This document shows positions 10,970-23,285 of a stretch of 64,000 bases of DNA, one piece after another (position 1 is the stretch's first letter; each line of letters begins with the position of its first letter). Made by a program: the position numbers and the translations under genes. The DNA is taken from NCBI GenBank assembly GCA_030295235.1, contig AP026134.1:1240001-1304000 (forward strand), read 5' to 3'. The notes under the pieces were generated by a model that worked only from the letters and a program-made list of their open reading frames with translations, did no database searches and had not been told where the DNA came from. The stretch comes from Fistulifera solaris (taxonomy: Eukaryota > Bacillariophyta > Bacillariophyceae > Naviculales > Stauroneidaceae).

Positions 10970-12261
10970 TCATTGTCCTAGATAAAGCGTATGATTGTCA
11001 CCTGAGACTATTCGGAAATCACGAAGAACGGCTTTTGTTGAATCAAACTCAGTCCTCTTCGTATGAATGAACCGTCCCCAATTCGAATTCAGCTCCCCGA
11101 CAAACACTTGAGCACGAATCATGACCTCCAAGTCAACCATGGCGTCGATCGTCATGTTGTAACGCACGTGACAGTCGGGTTCGGTGTTCATGTGACCGGA
11201 CTGCAAACGGCGATCTGCCAACAAATGAAACGTCCAGGGGGTTGCCTTCAGTTGTTTTATTTCGTCTCGAATTGTCACTGGATCATCTGTAGCGATGTAC
11301 ACATGAGAGGGATCTTTACCGGGATCGAGTTGAGCGACATACGCTTCCAAGGGAATGTAATTGGAATGATTGCGCGGATCTGATTCTCCCCGTGAGGCCC
11401 AATACTTTCGTACCATAGCTGCCGCTTCGCGTTTCAATTTGTCGCCCCGTCGAATATGTAAAGCAGTGTAGCTCTGCGGCAAGTGAAATGCTTGCAGATG
11501 ATGGGCGATGAGGGGTTGTAAAAAGGGTTGCCACTGGATATGAGGCGCCAACAACGCTGCCACTCCCAACCACGGGTCGTCGTCTTGCTGTTGTTCTTGT
11601 ATCTGCTGAAACCACTGTATTTGTGTCAATGTCACGCCACCAATGGACGATATCCATTGCGTATAATTCTTTGCTGTGATGTTTCATGCAATCGTTGTAA
11701 GTACTGTCGCCGTAACCTTCTACCGCCACTGACCATGACAGAAGCACCATGACACGTCAGATTGAAAAAGTCATTTGTCGAAGAGGACAGTAAGCGTGTC
11801 CATTCAGAATGATTGAAAGGGCAGAGTACACTCGCGCAAGTATGCCGACGAGAAGAAGGAACATCTAAAATCTGTGACAAGCCCGTTGAGTGATGTTCGG
11901 AATCAGGAGAACAACCAAAAACAGGGCGTGCTGTTGGTTCGATTATTGGATCCCATACGATGAGTGTCCGATGAAAGGTCGCCGCAACATGGAAAGCCAA
12001 TATGTAGTTTTGCAATTGAGAGCAAATGCCATTGTTGGAAATATCGCGGGGAAGGTACAAGAATAATTGCGAGCAGTCGAGCGGTATTGCCTTTGCGAGT
12101 GAATGATCGTCGCCTTCTTTGCTCCACTGTGGGCGAATAATCGGAGAAACGTCCGTTTCCGAGAAGAAGAATTGCAGAGATATGACTGAGATTAAGACAA
12201 GTATTGCCATAAGAAAGGAGATCACATGAAGCGACGCCTTTTGGTAGGAAATAATCCTCAT
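10970..12261 (-). CDS. Type II membrane glycosyltransferase, fucosyltransferase-like
   Basis: A predicted Golgi enzyme of about 430 residues. From the ATG at 12261 a short basic tail precedes one transmembrane anchor (SLHVISFLMAILVLISVISL). The N-terminal half has NGICSQLQNYILAFHVAATF then RTLIVWDP, the layout of GDP-fucose-binding O-fucosyltransferase-like folds. The C-terminal half has ALHIRRGDK and DLEVMIRAQVFVGELNSNWG, which resemble fucosyltransferase motifs in the FUT8/POFUT superfamily. Donor and acceptor cannot be told from this. The frame breaks at about 11670-11672 (AAA on the coding strand); one more A yields SQQKNYTQWISSIGG and joins both halves. A second, weaker-related gene lies at 23286-24447. 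Confidence 0.72.
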
Positions 12262-12345
12262 GAGAATGCGAGCTGCTCTCGAGCGAGCTTTGCTTGACCT
12301 ATTGTTTAACAATGCTGATCCTTTCAAAGCATCCTTACAGCAATT

Positions 12346-12380
12346 AACACAACACAACACAACACAACACAACACAACAC
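12346..12380. repeat. (AACAC)7 microsatellite
   Basis: Seven perfect AACAC units in 35 bp, about 85 bp upstream of the proposed start of the minus-strand glycosyltransferase, so in its 5' leader or promoter. Confidence 0.95.
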
Positions 12381-13143
12381 TGTATCAGATCAGAGGCGCT
12401 TCAAATCGTTGCTTTCTCTTCTATAACAGTTTGACGATCTCGATGAAAAGCAGCAATGAGCCTATATAGTTTCATCTTCTTACAGCAATCGACGACAAGT
12501 ACCGGTACCGTACCGGTAGGTAGAAAGAACAAAAGGCACACTATCGTACCGGTACCCTTCGTTTTCTTCTCTTTAATAAAACGAAAATTTACTCTCTAAG
12601 CTTATAGATTATTCCTAATTTCCTAACGTCAGATTGTAATCTTGACATTCGACTGAATTTTCCATTTTTCATCTCATTTTTTCACATACGGAGTATATTT
12701 CAGTCTAACACTTCGCTGAGTAGACTTTGGTTCTAACTCTAGCTCTAGTGCTAGTAGAGGGCCAGTCCCGAGCCCGTTTCCCAATAAGGGGGAGTCCGTC
12801 TTGGCATTCCTTCTCTTGGATTCCGCAGAAGCATACTAACTGACCTGACCAGGGAAAGACTCATGCGCGCTCTGATGAAACCACAGATCTCGGAGTATGG
12901 CTTGTTCCACTTCCGCTGAAGTTTTCTTGCAAGTTGTCTCGATGCTGAAATAGCCTGTTGTCCCATCATTCCGTCAATGGAAAAGACCAAGGGAGTGAAG
13001 TCTCGTCTGCGTTCATGGCAATTCTCTTTAATACTTATTGTACACCTCTAAAGCGAAGGCAGGAGGCAAGCAAGCAGGCGCAGGCAGGCAGGGGAGTGAA
13101 GTACGTCTTGGTACTTTGCACGTTCGCGGAAGCTGCTACGAAA

Positions 13144-13224
13144 TAACGGCGTTAAAATTCTGCATTGTCGTGGACGCTACGTAGAATCTTGTACTGGAGG
13201 CAGAATTTTAACGTCCTATCTTGG
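13144..13224 (+). mobile_element. Short inverted-repeat element, copy B
   Basis: Same arms (GTTAAAATTCTGC and GGCAGAATTTTAAC) and core (GGACGCTACGTAGAATCTTG) as copy A, same orientation. Unlike A, C and D it has no clear GGTACC head; only TTGGTAC lies nearby. It sits about 110 bp past the 3' end of the minus-strand FAD oxidoreductase. Confidence 0.75.
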
Positions 13225-13332
13225 TTTTGTTCATTACGGAGCACTCCGTATTATTATTCGCCGTTGAATCATCGCTGCACAGACGAAATGTCGAAATAAT
13301 ATACTTCTCACTATTCACTATTGTTTCTTTCT

Positions 13333-15146
13333 TTATCTCTTCTCTACTCTTATCTTTTCCTCGTTCACGCTTTCAGTCGCTGAGGTTTCCTGCGGAGTGA
13401 CAGCTGTAGCTACGCTTCTCATGAAGCGTCCGTTTTCGCTACGCTGCTTATCAATGGTGGAAGTCAGCGCCAAGTTGTATTCCATGCAATCATGAACCGA
13501 TTCGAATAAAGTAGATGCCCCAGCAAACCAAGTGCGCAAACCCCCTTGACGCCGCATGAGTTTCACCGGCAGTCCCTTGTTTAATCCTTCCTGAGTCCAA
13601 CGCTGGAAGTATGGCCACACTTTCTGCTCATGGATTTCGATGTCTTGAAAGCCGGCAGCCTTCAAATCGTTCAACAGTGTAGCCTCTAATTCTTGGCGGT
13701 ACTCGGTCGTGTTGGGGCGAGACTCTTCTACGTACTGGTAGGAAATTAAAAAGTCGCGATCGCGAGTTCCGACATCTTCTGGAAAAAATATCTTGGCAGA
13801 ATTTCGAACGGTCATGAGGCGGGCCTGCTTCTGGGGATCTAACGAGGTCGTCCACGAGGAAATGGCAACCGGATCCGTAGAATGCTGGCATGAAAACAAG
13901 GTGGTGATAAGATTGGACCGGTCTTGAAGTCCATCAAAGATTTCCTTTTCTTCAGGTCTAGCATCCAAGAATTGCAAGGCATCTTTCAAGTTGCAGGTGA
14001 TGACACAAAAGTCATAGTCATACTTGTGGCCGTCTTTGGTAGTGATCACAACTCTATCATCGGAACGCTCCATTTTGGATATTTCGAAACCTTCCTTCAC
14101 ATTGATGCGGCCAGAATTGTAGATCCATTCCCAATACTGTACAAACCCGTTGCGTAGAATGCTGGCAGGCTGCTTCACCATGCGCAACTTGGTCGCCAAG
14201 AAGCCTTCAATTTCGGCCGGAGCATTCCACCATAAACCGTACAAGGCAGGGACGTGATCGATGTACCCATAACCTTGAACGGTATTGGCGAGAGAAATGA
14301 CAGGAATCAAGTCATCAAATCCATTCTTGATGAGCCACGCTTTGAGATCCATATTGGTCGCACTGATGATATCATTGATTGGTTTGGCAAAGAGGCTATC
14401 ATGTTTTCGGATAAAGCGAAGCATATCAACTGCCACAGCAATCTCGGAAGCAAAGTCCGGAAGAAGGCGGAAAGGGAATTTCTTCTTCTTGCTCGAGATG
14501 AGCCATTCTGTCTGTGTGATGGGTTCTTTATCCGTGTAATCGGCATAGACGTGACGCTCCGGAACAGGAATCTCCTCAAAGAAAACGTTGCCCGTTGCTG
14601 CCGCAATTCGACGTAGTTCTTGGTACTTGTATGGGATTGTATAACACGTTCCAAACTCTTGGGGTACTTCCTTTTCGTAGATATACTCGGTGAACGATTT
14701 TCCAGCGATACGAACATCTTTTTCCAACACGGTTACATGCTGAAAGCCGAGTTCATTAAGTTTGAAAGCCATATGTAAGCCAGCCGGCCCTGCTCCTACA
14801 ATTGCGATCTTGTCGGTAACCTGAGGAGTGTATTCCGGATCCAACAATTCTTCCCACTTATTGAACCTTTGTGCCTTCGATGGGACATAGCCCTCATTGA
14901 GCTTCTTGAGCACTTCTTGTTTCTTCTTAAGCTCCAAGCCTTTCTCTACTCCCTTTCGAACCATAAAAAGAGAGGTCTTTGAGATTTGAGACGTGGTTGG
15001 AGTCAAGAGAGCCGAATCCTTTTCCCAAGAAAAGAACTTGTTGTCTGGGTCGAAGGCTGCGGTGAGGAAACCACAAAAGCCGCACCTGCATCGCATGTCG
15101 AGGCTAGAAGACAAGCGATGGATAGAGTAATAGAAACGTATTTCAT
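13333..15146 (-). CDS. FAD-dependent amine-oxidase-type oxidoreductase, plastid-type leader
   Basis: A flavoprotein of the NAD(P)-binding Rossmann / flavin amine oxidase superfamily. The FAD-binding motif is KIAIVGAGPAGLHMA, followed by VTVLEKDVRIAGKS. The ATG at 15146 gives a signal peptide, MKYVSITLSIACLLASTCDA, then GAA^FVVSS, an A^F cleavage site typical of diatom plastid import. The leader and the main frame are out of phase: one A more in the AAAA run (plus-strand TTTT, 15020-15023) reads SSFLGKKDSALLTPTTS and gives about 604 residues. Substrate is unknown; the sequence recalls polyenoic-fatty-acid-isomerase-like and phytoene-desaturase-like relatives, with no residue that decides between them. 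It is divergent from a second FAD oxidoreductase at 15807. Confidence 0.85.
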
Positions 15147-15806
15147 GGTTTAACTTTCTGCTTCTTGTCTGTTTGTGTCGTGTCGGAAGAAAACGACAAA
15201 TCTTTGGCTTGTTGGATCGTTCTCGAGCGAAAACAAAACAAAAACAGAAACGGCATGCATTTTTTGAGCCGGCTAAAGCGAGTGGCGACAACCGACAACC
15301 ACAACCTATGCAATTAGTACACAAATAAACATACTATTTTAAAGATATCTTTAGTGACAATAGATGATTCACGGTTCACGGATTCACTTGCTCATCAGTA
15401 CTTCGATATAAGATGAACTTCGATTACCAAAATATGTCAAAGCTACAGAGCACAACCACAGAACAAGGTACAAGGTAGTAGTATCAAAGTATCAGTCGAG
15501 ACAGAAGCGAACGTCAAACGTTGAAGCACATAGATCTGGATTCTGGATCCTACATCCTACATCCTCCAATCCTGCATGCTGCATGAACCCATGCACATCA
15601 TCACCAATGACTTGTTGTTGAACACTGGGTCTCTCTAGACGTAGATAACTTTAGTATTGGTATCTTTTAGACTGCCAAAGGGTTTGACACTGAATCCTGC
15701 ATGGAGCTTTTCGTAGCTTGAAACGACATGGCTGATTATTCGCTCCAGAATAATCATTTTCGGCAGGGTCTCATTGAAAATCTCGTTGGATCGACAAGTA
15801 ATTCAC
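15147..15806. promoter_or_regulatory. Shared upstream region of two divergent flavoproteins
   Basis: 660 bp between two start codons that point away from each other, both for plastid-type FAD oxidoreductases. A bidirectional promoter is inferred from layout. Short direct repeats (GGATCCTACATCCTACATCC, from 15546) occur; no known operator is recognised. Confidence 0.45.
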
Positions 15807-17329
15807 ATGAAGCTCTTAACTCACCAGTATTCTCTATTCGGCCTCTTCTCGGCCTCTTTGCTCTTGACTACAAGAGCCTTCCATCTCGGCCCTCCTCGTC
15901 TTCCTACACGCTCTTCTTTTCCGATCCATAATCATGTTGGGTTGAACACAAGGTGCCTCATGGCCGCGAGTGTTGCCGACTTGAGTCCTCCTTCCAAGGA
16001 CCAAAGTATCGGAATCATCGGCGGAGGCCCGTCGGGCATCGCTGCTGCTTGGTTCCTGATGCAGAAAGGATATTCGGATGTGACCGTTCTCGAAGGAGCA
16101 AGCGAAGTGGGCGGCAAATGTCGGACAGTAAACTACACTGACTCCAAGGGAAACACCAACAACTACGAACTAGGTGCCGAGTACATCACTTATGCCTACG
16201 ACACCTTGTTCGACTTCATGGATGATGTCGGAGAGAAATGGGTCCCTGCAGGAGGAATAGAAGTCATTTTGGGCGGGGGCAAGTTCATCGAAGCATTGAA
16301 ATATAGTCCGATCCACAAGGTTCTTCCGGCAGCAATAAAATATCTCCTTATTCTTATCAAGTATCGCAACATCATTTCCAACCCAAGTAACGCAGGCATT
16401 GCAGCAATTCCATTTCTTTCCCAAAGTTCTGACGACTTCATCGAGAAGGAGGGGCTACAAGCTCTCAAACCGATCTTCCTAGTTCGACAATTTGGATATG
16501 GGCCTTTCCCTCAATTTCCTACCATCAATTTGCTTCGAACTGTACCTTTACCCACTCTGCTGCGTTCGCTTGGTGAACAGATTCCGATTGTCAAGAATTT
16601 CTTCAAGCGTCCGATTGCGGCTTTGGCCGTTGATGGTACACAAGGATTATTCCAGAAGATGGCCGTCTCGCTAAACGAGAAGAAGTCCGCCGCTGGCCAG
16701 TCCGGTGATGCAGTTTTAGTGGGACAAAAGGTCACGGCTATGACGCAAAAGAACGGCAAGATTGTTGTTGACACCGCCTCTGGCCAAAAGCACACGTTCG
16801 ATAAAGTCATTTGTGCTATTCCTCCAGATGTTGTTGAAAAGCTTTTTAAGTTTTCAGAAGAAGAGAGCAATTTGATGAAAATGATTGGCTACGATCCCTA
16901 CTTTGTGGCCTGCATCGATCCGGACTACAACTTGGAGCGTGCCTACTACCAGAATCTTGAAACTCTCGAGGATGATCCAGTACAGTTCAGCAAGCGATGG
17001 ACGGATAGTGCTATCGTAGCTTACGGTTACAACTGGAAGACTGCCGAGAAGGTTTTAAACAAGAAGAATCTCGAAAAGCTTCACTGTGAATTGTCGAATT
17101 ATTGCAAGAACAACATGAATATTAATTCTTTTCATTCATGCCAAATCCGGCTTTGTGGGAAACATACCATCCCAACGTCCCAATCGAAGCGTATCAAGAT
17201 GGATATTACGACAAACTTGAAGCTATTCAGGGAAAGTATGGCTTGTACCTGACGGGGGACGGCATGGCAGCCGAAAGTATGGAATACAGCTGCAAGTACT
17301 CGAAACAACTTATTGATCGTTTCTTTTAA
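15807..17329 (+). CDS. FAD-dependent amine-oxidase-type oxidoreductase, plastid-type leader
   Basis: Second flavoprotein of the pair. ATG 15807 gives a signal peptide ending TTRA^FHLGPP, the A^F plastid-entry site. The dinucleotide fold is IGIIGGGPSGIAAAWFL followed by VTVLEGASEVGGKCRTV. The C-terminal FAD segment is GLYLTGDGMAAESMEYS, matching the usual 'YxxGE/D' closing block of amine oxidases. The frame breaks at the T run 17129-17132: one more T reads NSFSFMPNPALWETYHPNVP and yields about 507 residues. An upstream in-frame ATG at 15774 would lengthen the leader without improving it, so 15807 is preferred. Substrate unknown; a carotenoid or fatty-acid role would be speculation. Confidence 0.85.
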
Positions 17330-17653
17330 GGGTTGCTAACAGGGAGCACAAACAACAGAATTAGCAAAAACATAGGACGTAAGGCTAGCTGTCAATCATT
17401 GATTCTATGGTGGTTTTTGAGAATGAATCAATAAAAAATGAATTATATTATTAAGTCGACAACCAAGCGTGAAAGGCATCGCGGACCAATTTGACTCCTC
17501 TAGGAAATTAATTCATGACTGAAATCCAGTCGGGTTTACAAAATTGAATTAATTCAACGACTCAACATCATTATTGCAATTGATCTTATAATATTGCGCT
17601 TTTTCTTAATTATTTGCTTTTATTGCTTCTAATCGTTGCTATACCTCTACAGA
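17330..17653. other. Intergenic with a CATGACTG hairpin
   Basis: AT-rich spacer between the flavoprotein and the parvulin. The only structure seen is the hairpin at 17513-17534. Confidence 0.55.
17513..17534. repeat. CATGACTG hairpin, copy 1
   Basis: TCATGACTG, five bases (AAATC), then CAGTCGGG. One of four dispersed hairpins with the same arms (others at 28861, 39699, 53820). Confidence 0.6.
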
Positions 17654-18114
17654 ATGAGTGAAGTACGCGCTGGTACGTTCACCGGTTGTCTTTCTATCGA
17701 TTTCTTCGCATCTTACTCTGAAAGATAGTTATCTTCAACAACAACAATGACATTCTTACACATTTACAATGCGCGCTATCTCTCTACAGCACATTTGTTG
17801 ATCAAACACACCAACAGTCGTAATCCTGTATCGAGACGAACGGGTCAGACGGTCACGCTCACTCCAACAGAGGCACAAAAGAATTGGAATCGTATCAACA
17901 AGCGCTACTGCAGAAAGGATTGTCGCAATTCCCCGAGTACGCCAAACAACGTTCCGATTGTAGTTCGTATCAAAATGGCGGTGACTTGGGTTTCTTCGGG
18001 CGTGGAACTATGCAAAAGCCTTTTGAGGAAGCGGCATTTGCTTTGGAGCCCGGACAAATGAGTGGCATTGTGTCGACGGATAGTGGATATCATTTGGTGT
18101 ATCGTATTGAATGA
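17654..18114 (+). CDS. PIN1: Pin1-type parvulin peptidyl-prolyl isomerase
   Basis: A rotamase of the parvulin family that isomerises phospho-Ser/Thr-Pro bonds, here without a WW domain, as in plant Pin1At. Exon 1 (17654-17672) encodes MSEVRA; a 117 bp intron (17673-17789, GTACGT...CTACAG, phase 1) leads to AHLLIKHTNSRNPVSRRTG, whose Lys and Arg residues match the Pin1 phosphate-binding loop. Later blocks are SDCSS, GGDLGFFGRGTMQKPFEEAA, FALEPGQMSG and TDSGYHLVYRIE. The frame breaks in AAAA at 17877-17880: one more A reads TEAQKELESYQQALL and completes a 114-residue protein, the size of a single-domain Pin1. Likely nuclear or cytosolic. Confidence 0.93.
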
Positions 18115-18310
18115 TGGACTTATTAACAATGGATGCTCATGGGTGCGGAAATCAAACGAAATACTCTAGAAAGACCGACTCTGCAAAACTGGTTTTAAGT
18201 TCTAGACTTACATCTCATTTTTTAATATTTGCAATAAATCTGTGTCTAGCCAAACAACTACCTCTTCTTTCGTATTCCCTCATTATTTAGAGAGCCGTGT
18301 ATGTTTGATT

Positions 18311-21128
18311 TCATCTTTCGCCACCACTTCGGTTGCGCTGTGTCCCTCGACCATTCATCATGCTCGCGTGGGTCCATCCTCCTCGACCTCCTCCCCGGCC
18401 GCGCTGCGTCCCTCGACCAGCGGTGCCTCGTTCGCGACTTGTGGAGACAGCACGATAGTTGTTTGTCGAATTATTATTTGTGGTAGGACGAGTTCGTGCC
18501 AGCACTTGATTCGGTTGCGGTAAAGATATTTCCATTTCGCGACGAAACGAGGTATCGCACAGAATGCAGGTTGTGACGAAAGAACCCAGATGCGGTGGTA
18601 CACTCCCACGTTTCCATGTAAACTTCATTTTCAACACCAAATGACCGGGCCTCGAACAGGTCGCACAAAGGCCATCTTCATTCTCATTTGAGGTAACATC
18701 AAGCACAGTCACTTCCTCGCACTCCTTGGGCAGCCAAATGGAATACGGACACCGATTACCGCGCTGAAAGTGAGTGCAGGATACTACGTAACCACGCGAC
18801 GTTTTGCGCAAGGTTACACTTTGGGTCGGATTGCCTTGACTGGCACAAAAGGGACAATGGAACAAGGTCACGTCGGGTGTCCCGAGCGACAATGGACATT
18901 CTATGTTGGTACAATTCAAGCAGCGAAAATCGGGAGCGTGACCTGGTGGTGGATTTGAAAAACAATGCGGACAAACATTGTACCCACTTCCCGTATAACC
19001 ATCCCCAGTAGTAATTTGGACCACCTGATACTGACACAAGGGACAAATGACTGGTTGGTTTTGTGCATCTCGTTTCGGTTGTGGTATTCCGCGCGGCAAT
19101 GCCCAAGTCCGTGAGCAAGATGCACAATGCAGCATCTTTCGTGTCACTCGCCCTTGTATGTTGTGCTTCAATGTCATAGGATGACGGCACGTCCCACATA
19201 ACGTGAACTGCTCTTGCACAACAGTACTTGTATCCCCAAGCGATTGATAGTGCCGCGCCACGGCACGGTCAAGTAAATGAGCTTCTTGGACCGCAGTTCG
19301 ATAGCACTGTTGCATTTTCTCCAACAACCGAAGTACCACTTCTTCTGCAGTCTTTTGACCCGCCGCAATTAGATTGCATTCCGCTTCCGTTTCGCGTCGT
19401 AGATCCGGTTTATTCAATTGATAGCCCATACTGTTGTACCCTTCCACCAAAGCAATGCCCAATTGAGTCGGCGAGAATTTTAAGTTGCCGTCTTTAACTG
19501 CGTATTCTCTATCTTGAATGGTGGCAATGTGTTGTGCAATCGTAGCGTCCGTCCCAATACCGTGTCGATCCATCAAAGAGATCAATTCTACTTCAGATAG
19601 AGGCGAGGGCGGCGTAGTACGGCCCTCTTTCATTGTCAAGGATGTGGGCCGTATCCGACTTCCGACTGGTAACGATGGTAGTTCTCCTTGTCCTGTAGAC
19701 CAGCGTTCCCATGGTCGATAGGCATCAAGCCAGTTACGTTCTAAAACCATAAGACCCGTAGCTTGAAATTCCTCTTCTCCCATGCGAACCACTAATTGCG
19801 TTTCCCGCCCTACTGCATCTCGAGAACAGCAGGCTAAATAATGCTTGACGACCAGTTCATACACACGTCGCTGCTGATGATTGCCAATAGAAGCGGGATC
19901 TACAGCTTTACAGGGTGTAATGGGCGGATGTGCTTGATCGTCGTTCGGACCAGCACGCGGATTTTGGAAATGTCCTGGTAGTAGCAATCGCTGCGCCAAC
20001 TCTCCCATTTCTCCTGGCATGGTTGCCAACTGTTCCAAGAGCGGTCGATGTTGGAATTCGGGACGGAAGCGCTCTGTTTCCGTTCTCGGGTAAGAAATGT
20101 ATCCTTGTTGATACAGTTCTTCCGCCGCCGTCATCAACTGTTCACTGCTAATCTGCAGGAAACGACTCGCCCGTTTTTGCAACTCTACCGTTGCCAGCGG
20201 AACCGGACGCCATTTATGCTTCGGTCGACCGTTTGCAGATATAACAATAGCGTCTTGAGCATCGAGGCAGGCTTCGTATAATATGAGTGTAGTTAGTTGA
20301 TCGTACAATCGAGTGCGCTTCCATTGAAAGATGATAGGCCGAGCGTTCGCCTCGTCTGCCGTCAAGGTCAATTCTAAAAACCAGAAATCTTCCGGTGCAA
20401 AGGTTTGTATTCTAGCCCATCGCTCTACTACAAATCCCAATGTAGGGGAATTGACAGGGCCCGTACGAAACGACCCCTTCTGTCGGCAAGACAAATTGTC
20501 GTTGCAATCGTTTGGTTTGAAAGCGCGTAAAGGCCGCTCCAACTCGTAAATCTAATTCCATTCTCGCCTGTACTGCCTTGACATGATGTTCATTGAGTCT
20601 TCCCAGTGATCGCAATGCGGATTGTATTTCTTGCGGCAGAACTGTACTAAATCGAGCTCGATAAATCGGCATTTGAGGGTGTACTTGTAATAGTACGGTG
20701 CGCACTTCATCCCCAATGGCTTCTCCTTCTCGATCGCAATCGAGCCATAATATACAAGCTTGTACCTCCCGCGCTAGCTGTTGTAAATTGCGGAAGATCG
20801 GTTGCATATCTTCTTTGTATTGTGTTTCTAAAGGAACTTGCGGTGTTAAAAGAACACTCGGATCGCATTTACTCCATCCGTACGCTTCCGGGAAATCGAT
20901 ACTTGCTAAATGCCCGCGTACACTCGTCGTAATCATAGTATGTGATACAATAGGACCGTCTAATCGCACGCCATTGCCTTGTTGGAAAATCTGAGGAAAA
21001 TCGACACGTTCGTGACGAAAGACTTGTATGTTGTGATTCCGTTGCATGTCGCTTTGACGTCCAAAGACTTGCGCCAAAGAACGAGCGACGCTGGGTTTCT
21101 CGGCTACATTTAATACTTTGATAGTCAT
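18311..21128 (-). CDS. TOP3A: DNA topoisomerase III (type IA, TOP3alpha-like)
   Basis: Type IA topoisomerase, which relaxes negative supercoils and dissolves double Holliday junctions with RecQ helicases. The N-terminal Toprim domain begins KVLNVAEKPSVARSLA and carries the acidic WLDCDREGEAIGDEV motif. The active-site tyrosine is in GYISYPRTETERF. MDRHGIGTDATIAQHI is the conserved 'GIGTDAT' block. The C-terminus has several CxxC zinc ribbons (CGTCRHPM...CASC, CPLC...CPHC, CLNC...CPFC, CATC...CILC) and an RG-rich tail. The frame breaks at plus-strand GGGG 20445-20448: one C fewer on the coding strand reads PCQFPTLGFVVERWA, the expected family sequence, for about 938 residues. Zinc ribbons and tail support alpha rather than beta. 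Confidence 0.94.
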
Positions 21129-21537
21129 TCTCGTATATCAAAGAAAAGCTATGAAAGGAATGCAAGAATAAGGAAACTTCCTTGCGTCTTTTCTCTCTTT
21201 TTTTTTTTTTGATCTCGTCGTGCGATTTTGTCAACGCGACGAAAGATGGGAGGAAGGAACAAAAGGAATGAGGCGCACCGAAACAAATGACGGACTGGTA
21301 CCCGATGTAGGTATGATTTTTGAAGGACGTTTTCTAGATAATATATTGATTTTCGTATTTCCGTTGGTGTACGCCGGACACTCCTCAGCTTTTTTGCCGC
21401 CGTCACACCTTTTGTACTCTGTGCGGCGGTTGAGAGAGCAACATTGCAACGCTACTGCTCCTTCATGTATCCTTCCATCATTCATCATTCTATCGGTTAC
21501 AACTGAGTTTTTACAATTGATTACAACAATCAACAGC
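21129..21537. promoter_or_regulatory. Shared upstream region of topoisomerase III and coiled-coil gene
   Basis: About 409 bp between divergent starts. A T-rich tract lies at about 21190-21210. No specific site recognised. The open frame running through it on the plus strand lacks an ATG context better than 21538. Confidence 0.4.
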
Positions 21538-23203
21538 ATGGGAACTCCCTTGACTGGTATACTCACCTATACAGTGAGTCGTGACGAAGACGATGCAGTC
21601 GAAAGGATCGCGAATCATCATCAGCAGCAGCAGGAGCAATTGAATGCGCAAACGCCCGATGATATTACGTCGACACCGCAACACAAGCAACAAACGGCAG
21701 AGGATGATGATGTCAGTATTCCTTCAGTTCCTTCTCTGCCTTCACCATATTCTCCGCCTTCGCATTCATTAATGAGTGCAACAGAAGAATGGATGATGCG
21801 GCGTCGCTCCCGTACGAATGCAACAAATAGTTTGCATTATCACAGAAAGACTCAGACAAGTAACAATGACAACAAACTACCCGATCTCATTCAGACAGCA
21901 TCTTCATCATGGCACGAAGACGACGATGACGACGACGAAGAACATCCGATTCTCATACAACAAAAACAATCACTACAAAAGCAAAAAGCCGAATGTCAAA
22001 AACTTTCCAAAGAAAATCATGAATTAAAACACCAACTGCAGAAGCAGACGCATACTCTGTTACAGCGATCGCGGGATCATGAACAAAGGCAAAAGGCACT
22101 GCAACAAAAATGGCAATCCGCACTCTTGCAACTGGATAAGGCCAAAGCTATGAATCATGAATTGAAAACGAATTTTCAGAAACAACTTCAACAGGTACAA
22201 GTAAAAGCCGACGACTGGCAACAACAGTATCAGCAATTGCAAGAACAGCATCAACAGCAGCAATCGCGAAGAGGAAAACTTGTCAAAGAGTCCGTGAATG
22301 CGGCCTGTCAAACCGATATTATTCCAGCGACCATGCGCCCCCCACAGAACGCGGTGGCGTGTCAAACGGAATCATCGAAATACGCTTGTAGCAGCATTGC
22401 GTGTCAGACAGATGAGATACCTGCAGTACCAACAATCGATGTAGGAACACAAACGGATCCCACACAATTCGTATCGACATTGGAAGAACGATTGGGAAGA
22501 ATCCGAGATGCTGCCGAACGAGCTGCGTTGGTTCAAGAACACCAGATGGCATTGCAGCAGATGCAAACGACTCACGATGAAGAAATGGAACGCCTGGAGA
22601 AACAGCACGAGGCCGCCTTGGCGCAAATGGTACAACAGGCGCGACAGCATGTTCAAGAACAAGTGGCGGAGCATCAACAAAAGATGGAACAACAACACGC
22701 TACGAAGTTGGCAGCTTTGGAAGCCAAGCATCAAGCCGAACTTTTTCGTGTACGTCTTTCTTTTGTCTTTTTTTCAATATGACGTTGGCTGACCTCACAC
22801 TGTGACTTTGCAGATTCGACAGGAATACGAAAAAAGTGCCAACGTGGCAGAGGAAGTCATGCGAGCAGCCGTATCCGAGGCCAATACCACCGCTCAACAA
22901 TTGCAACGCGAAATGGAAGCACGCGCCGCTCTAGAGAAGCAACTAGAACAAATTCAAAGGCAACAACATGATCACTCGCACGAGCGACAATTGCTGCTTT
23001 CCATTCAAGAAGAATGCAATGCCATTTTCAATCGACAGCGTGGTGTTAAGACTTCGGAGCCTGCTGTTGTTTCGCCTCTGAAAAAGTCAGAGTCCACGAC
23101 ATGGGCAGAAACGGATCGTACCTTGGGTGATTTGGAAGCATTGGTGGCGTCTTTGACTAAAAAAATAGACTATAGGCACATCATTTTGTTGAAGCATGGA
23201 TAG
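21538..23203 (+). CDS. Gln-rich coiled-coil protein, function unknown
   Basis: About 533 residues with no domain I recognise. An acidic, Ser/Thr-rich N-terminal third precedes long Gln/Lys/Glu heptad-like coiled coil. Between the two coiled-coil blocks lie four copies of a short (A/V)CQT(D/E) unit: AACQTDIIP, VACQTESSK, IACQTDEIP and VGTQTDPTQ. A 64 bp intron (22750-22813, GTACGT...TTGCAG, phase 0) joins AELFR to IRQEYEKSANVAEE. Such proteins are often cytoskeletal or centrosomal, but that is inference. The final residues (DYRHIILLKHG) look unlike the rest and may follow an unseen indel or intron. Divergent from topoisomerase III. Confidence 0.8.
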
Positions 23204-23285
23204 ACTTAGTCGTGTAATGCTATGGGAGTTTAAAGCGACGTGGAAACTGGACATAAAGTAACTTGTACATCAAGCTTATCCCCGC

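Larger units (their letters stand above)
12262..13332. other. Intergenic, repeats and GGTACC palindromes
   Basis: No supported gene. Contains the AACAC tandem repeat, GGTACC-type palindromes at 12499-12522 and 12546-12557, and inverted-repeat element copy B. Confidence 0.6.

Noticed and set aside
15147-15324. Extended N-terminus of the minus-strand flavoprotein
   Set aside because: The in-frame extension is Cys/Arg-rich with no targeting logic, whereas ATG 15146 in the next frame gives a perfect signal peptide and A^F site.
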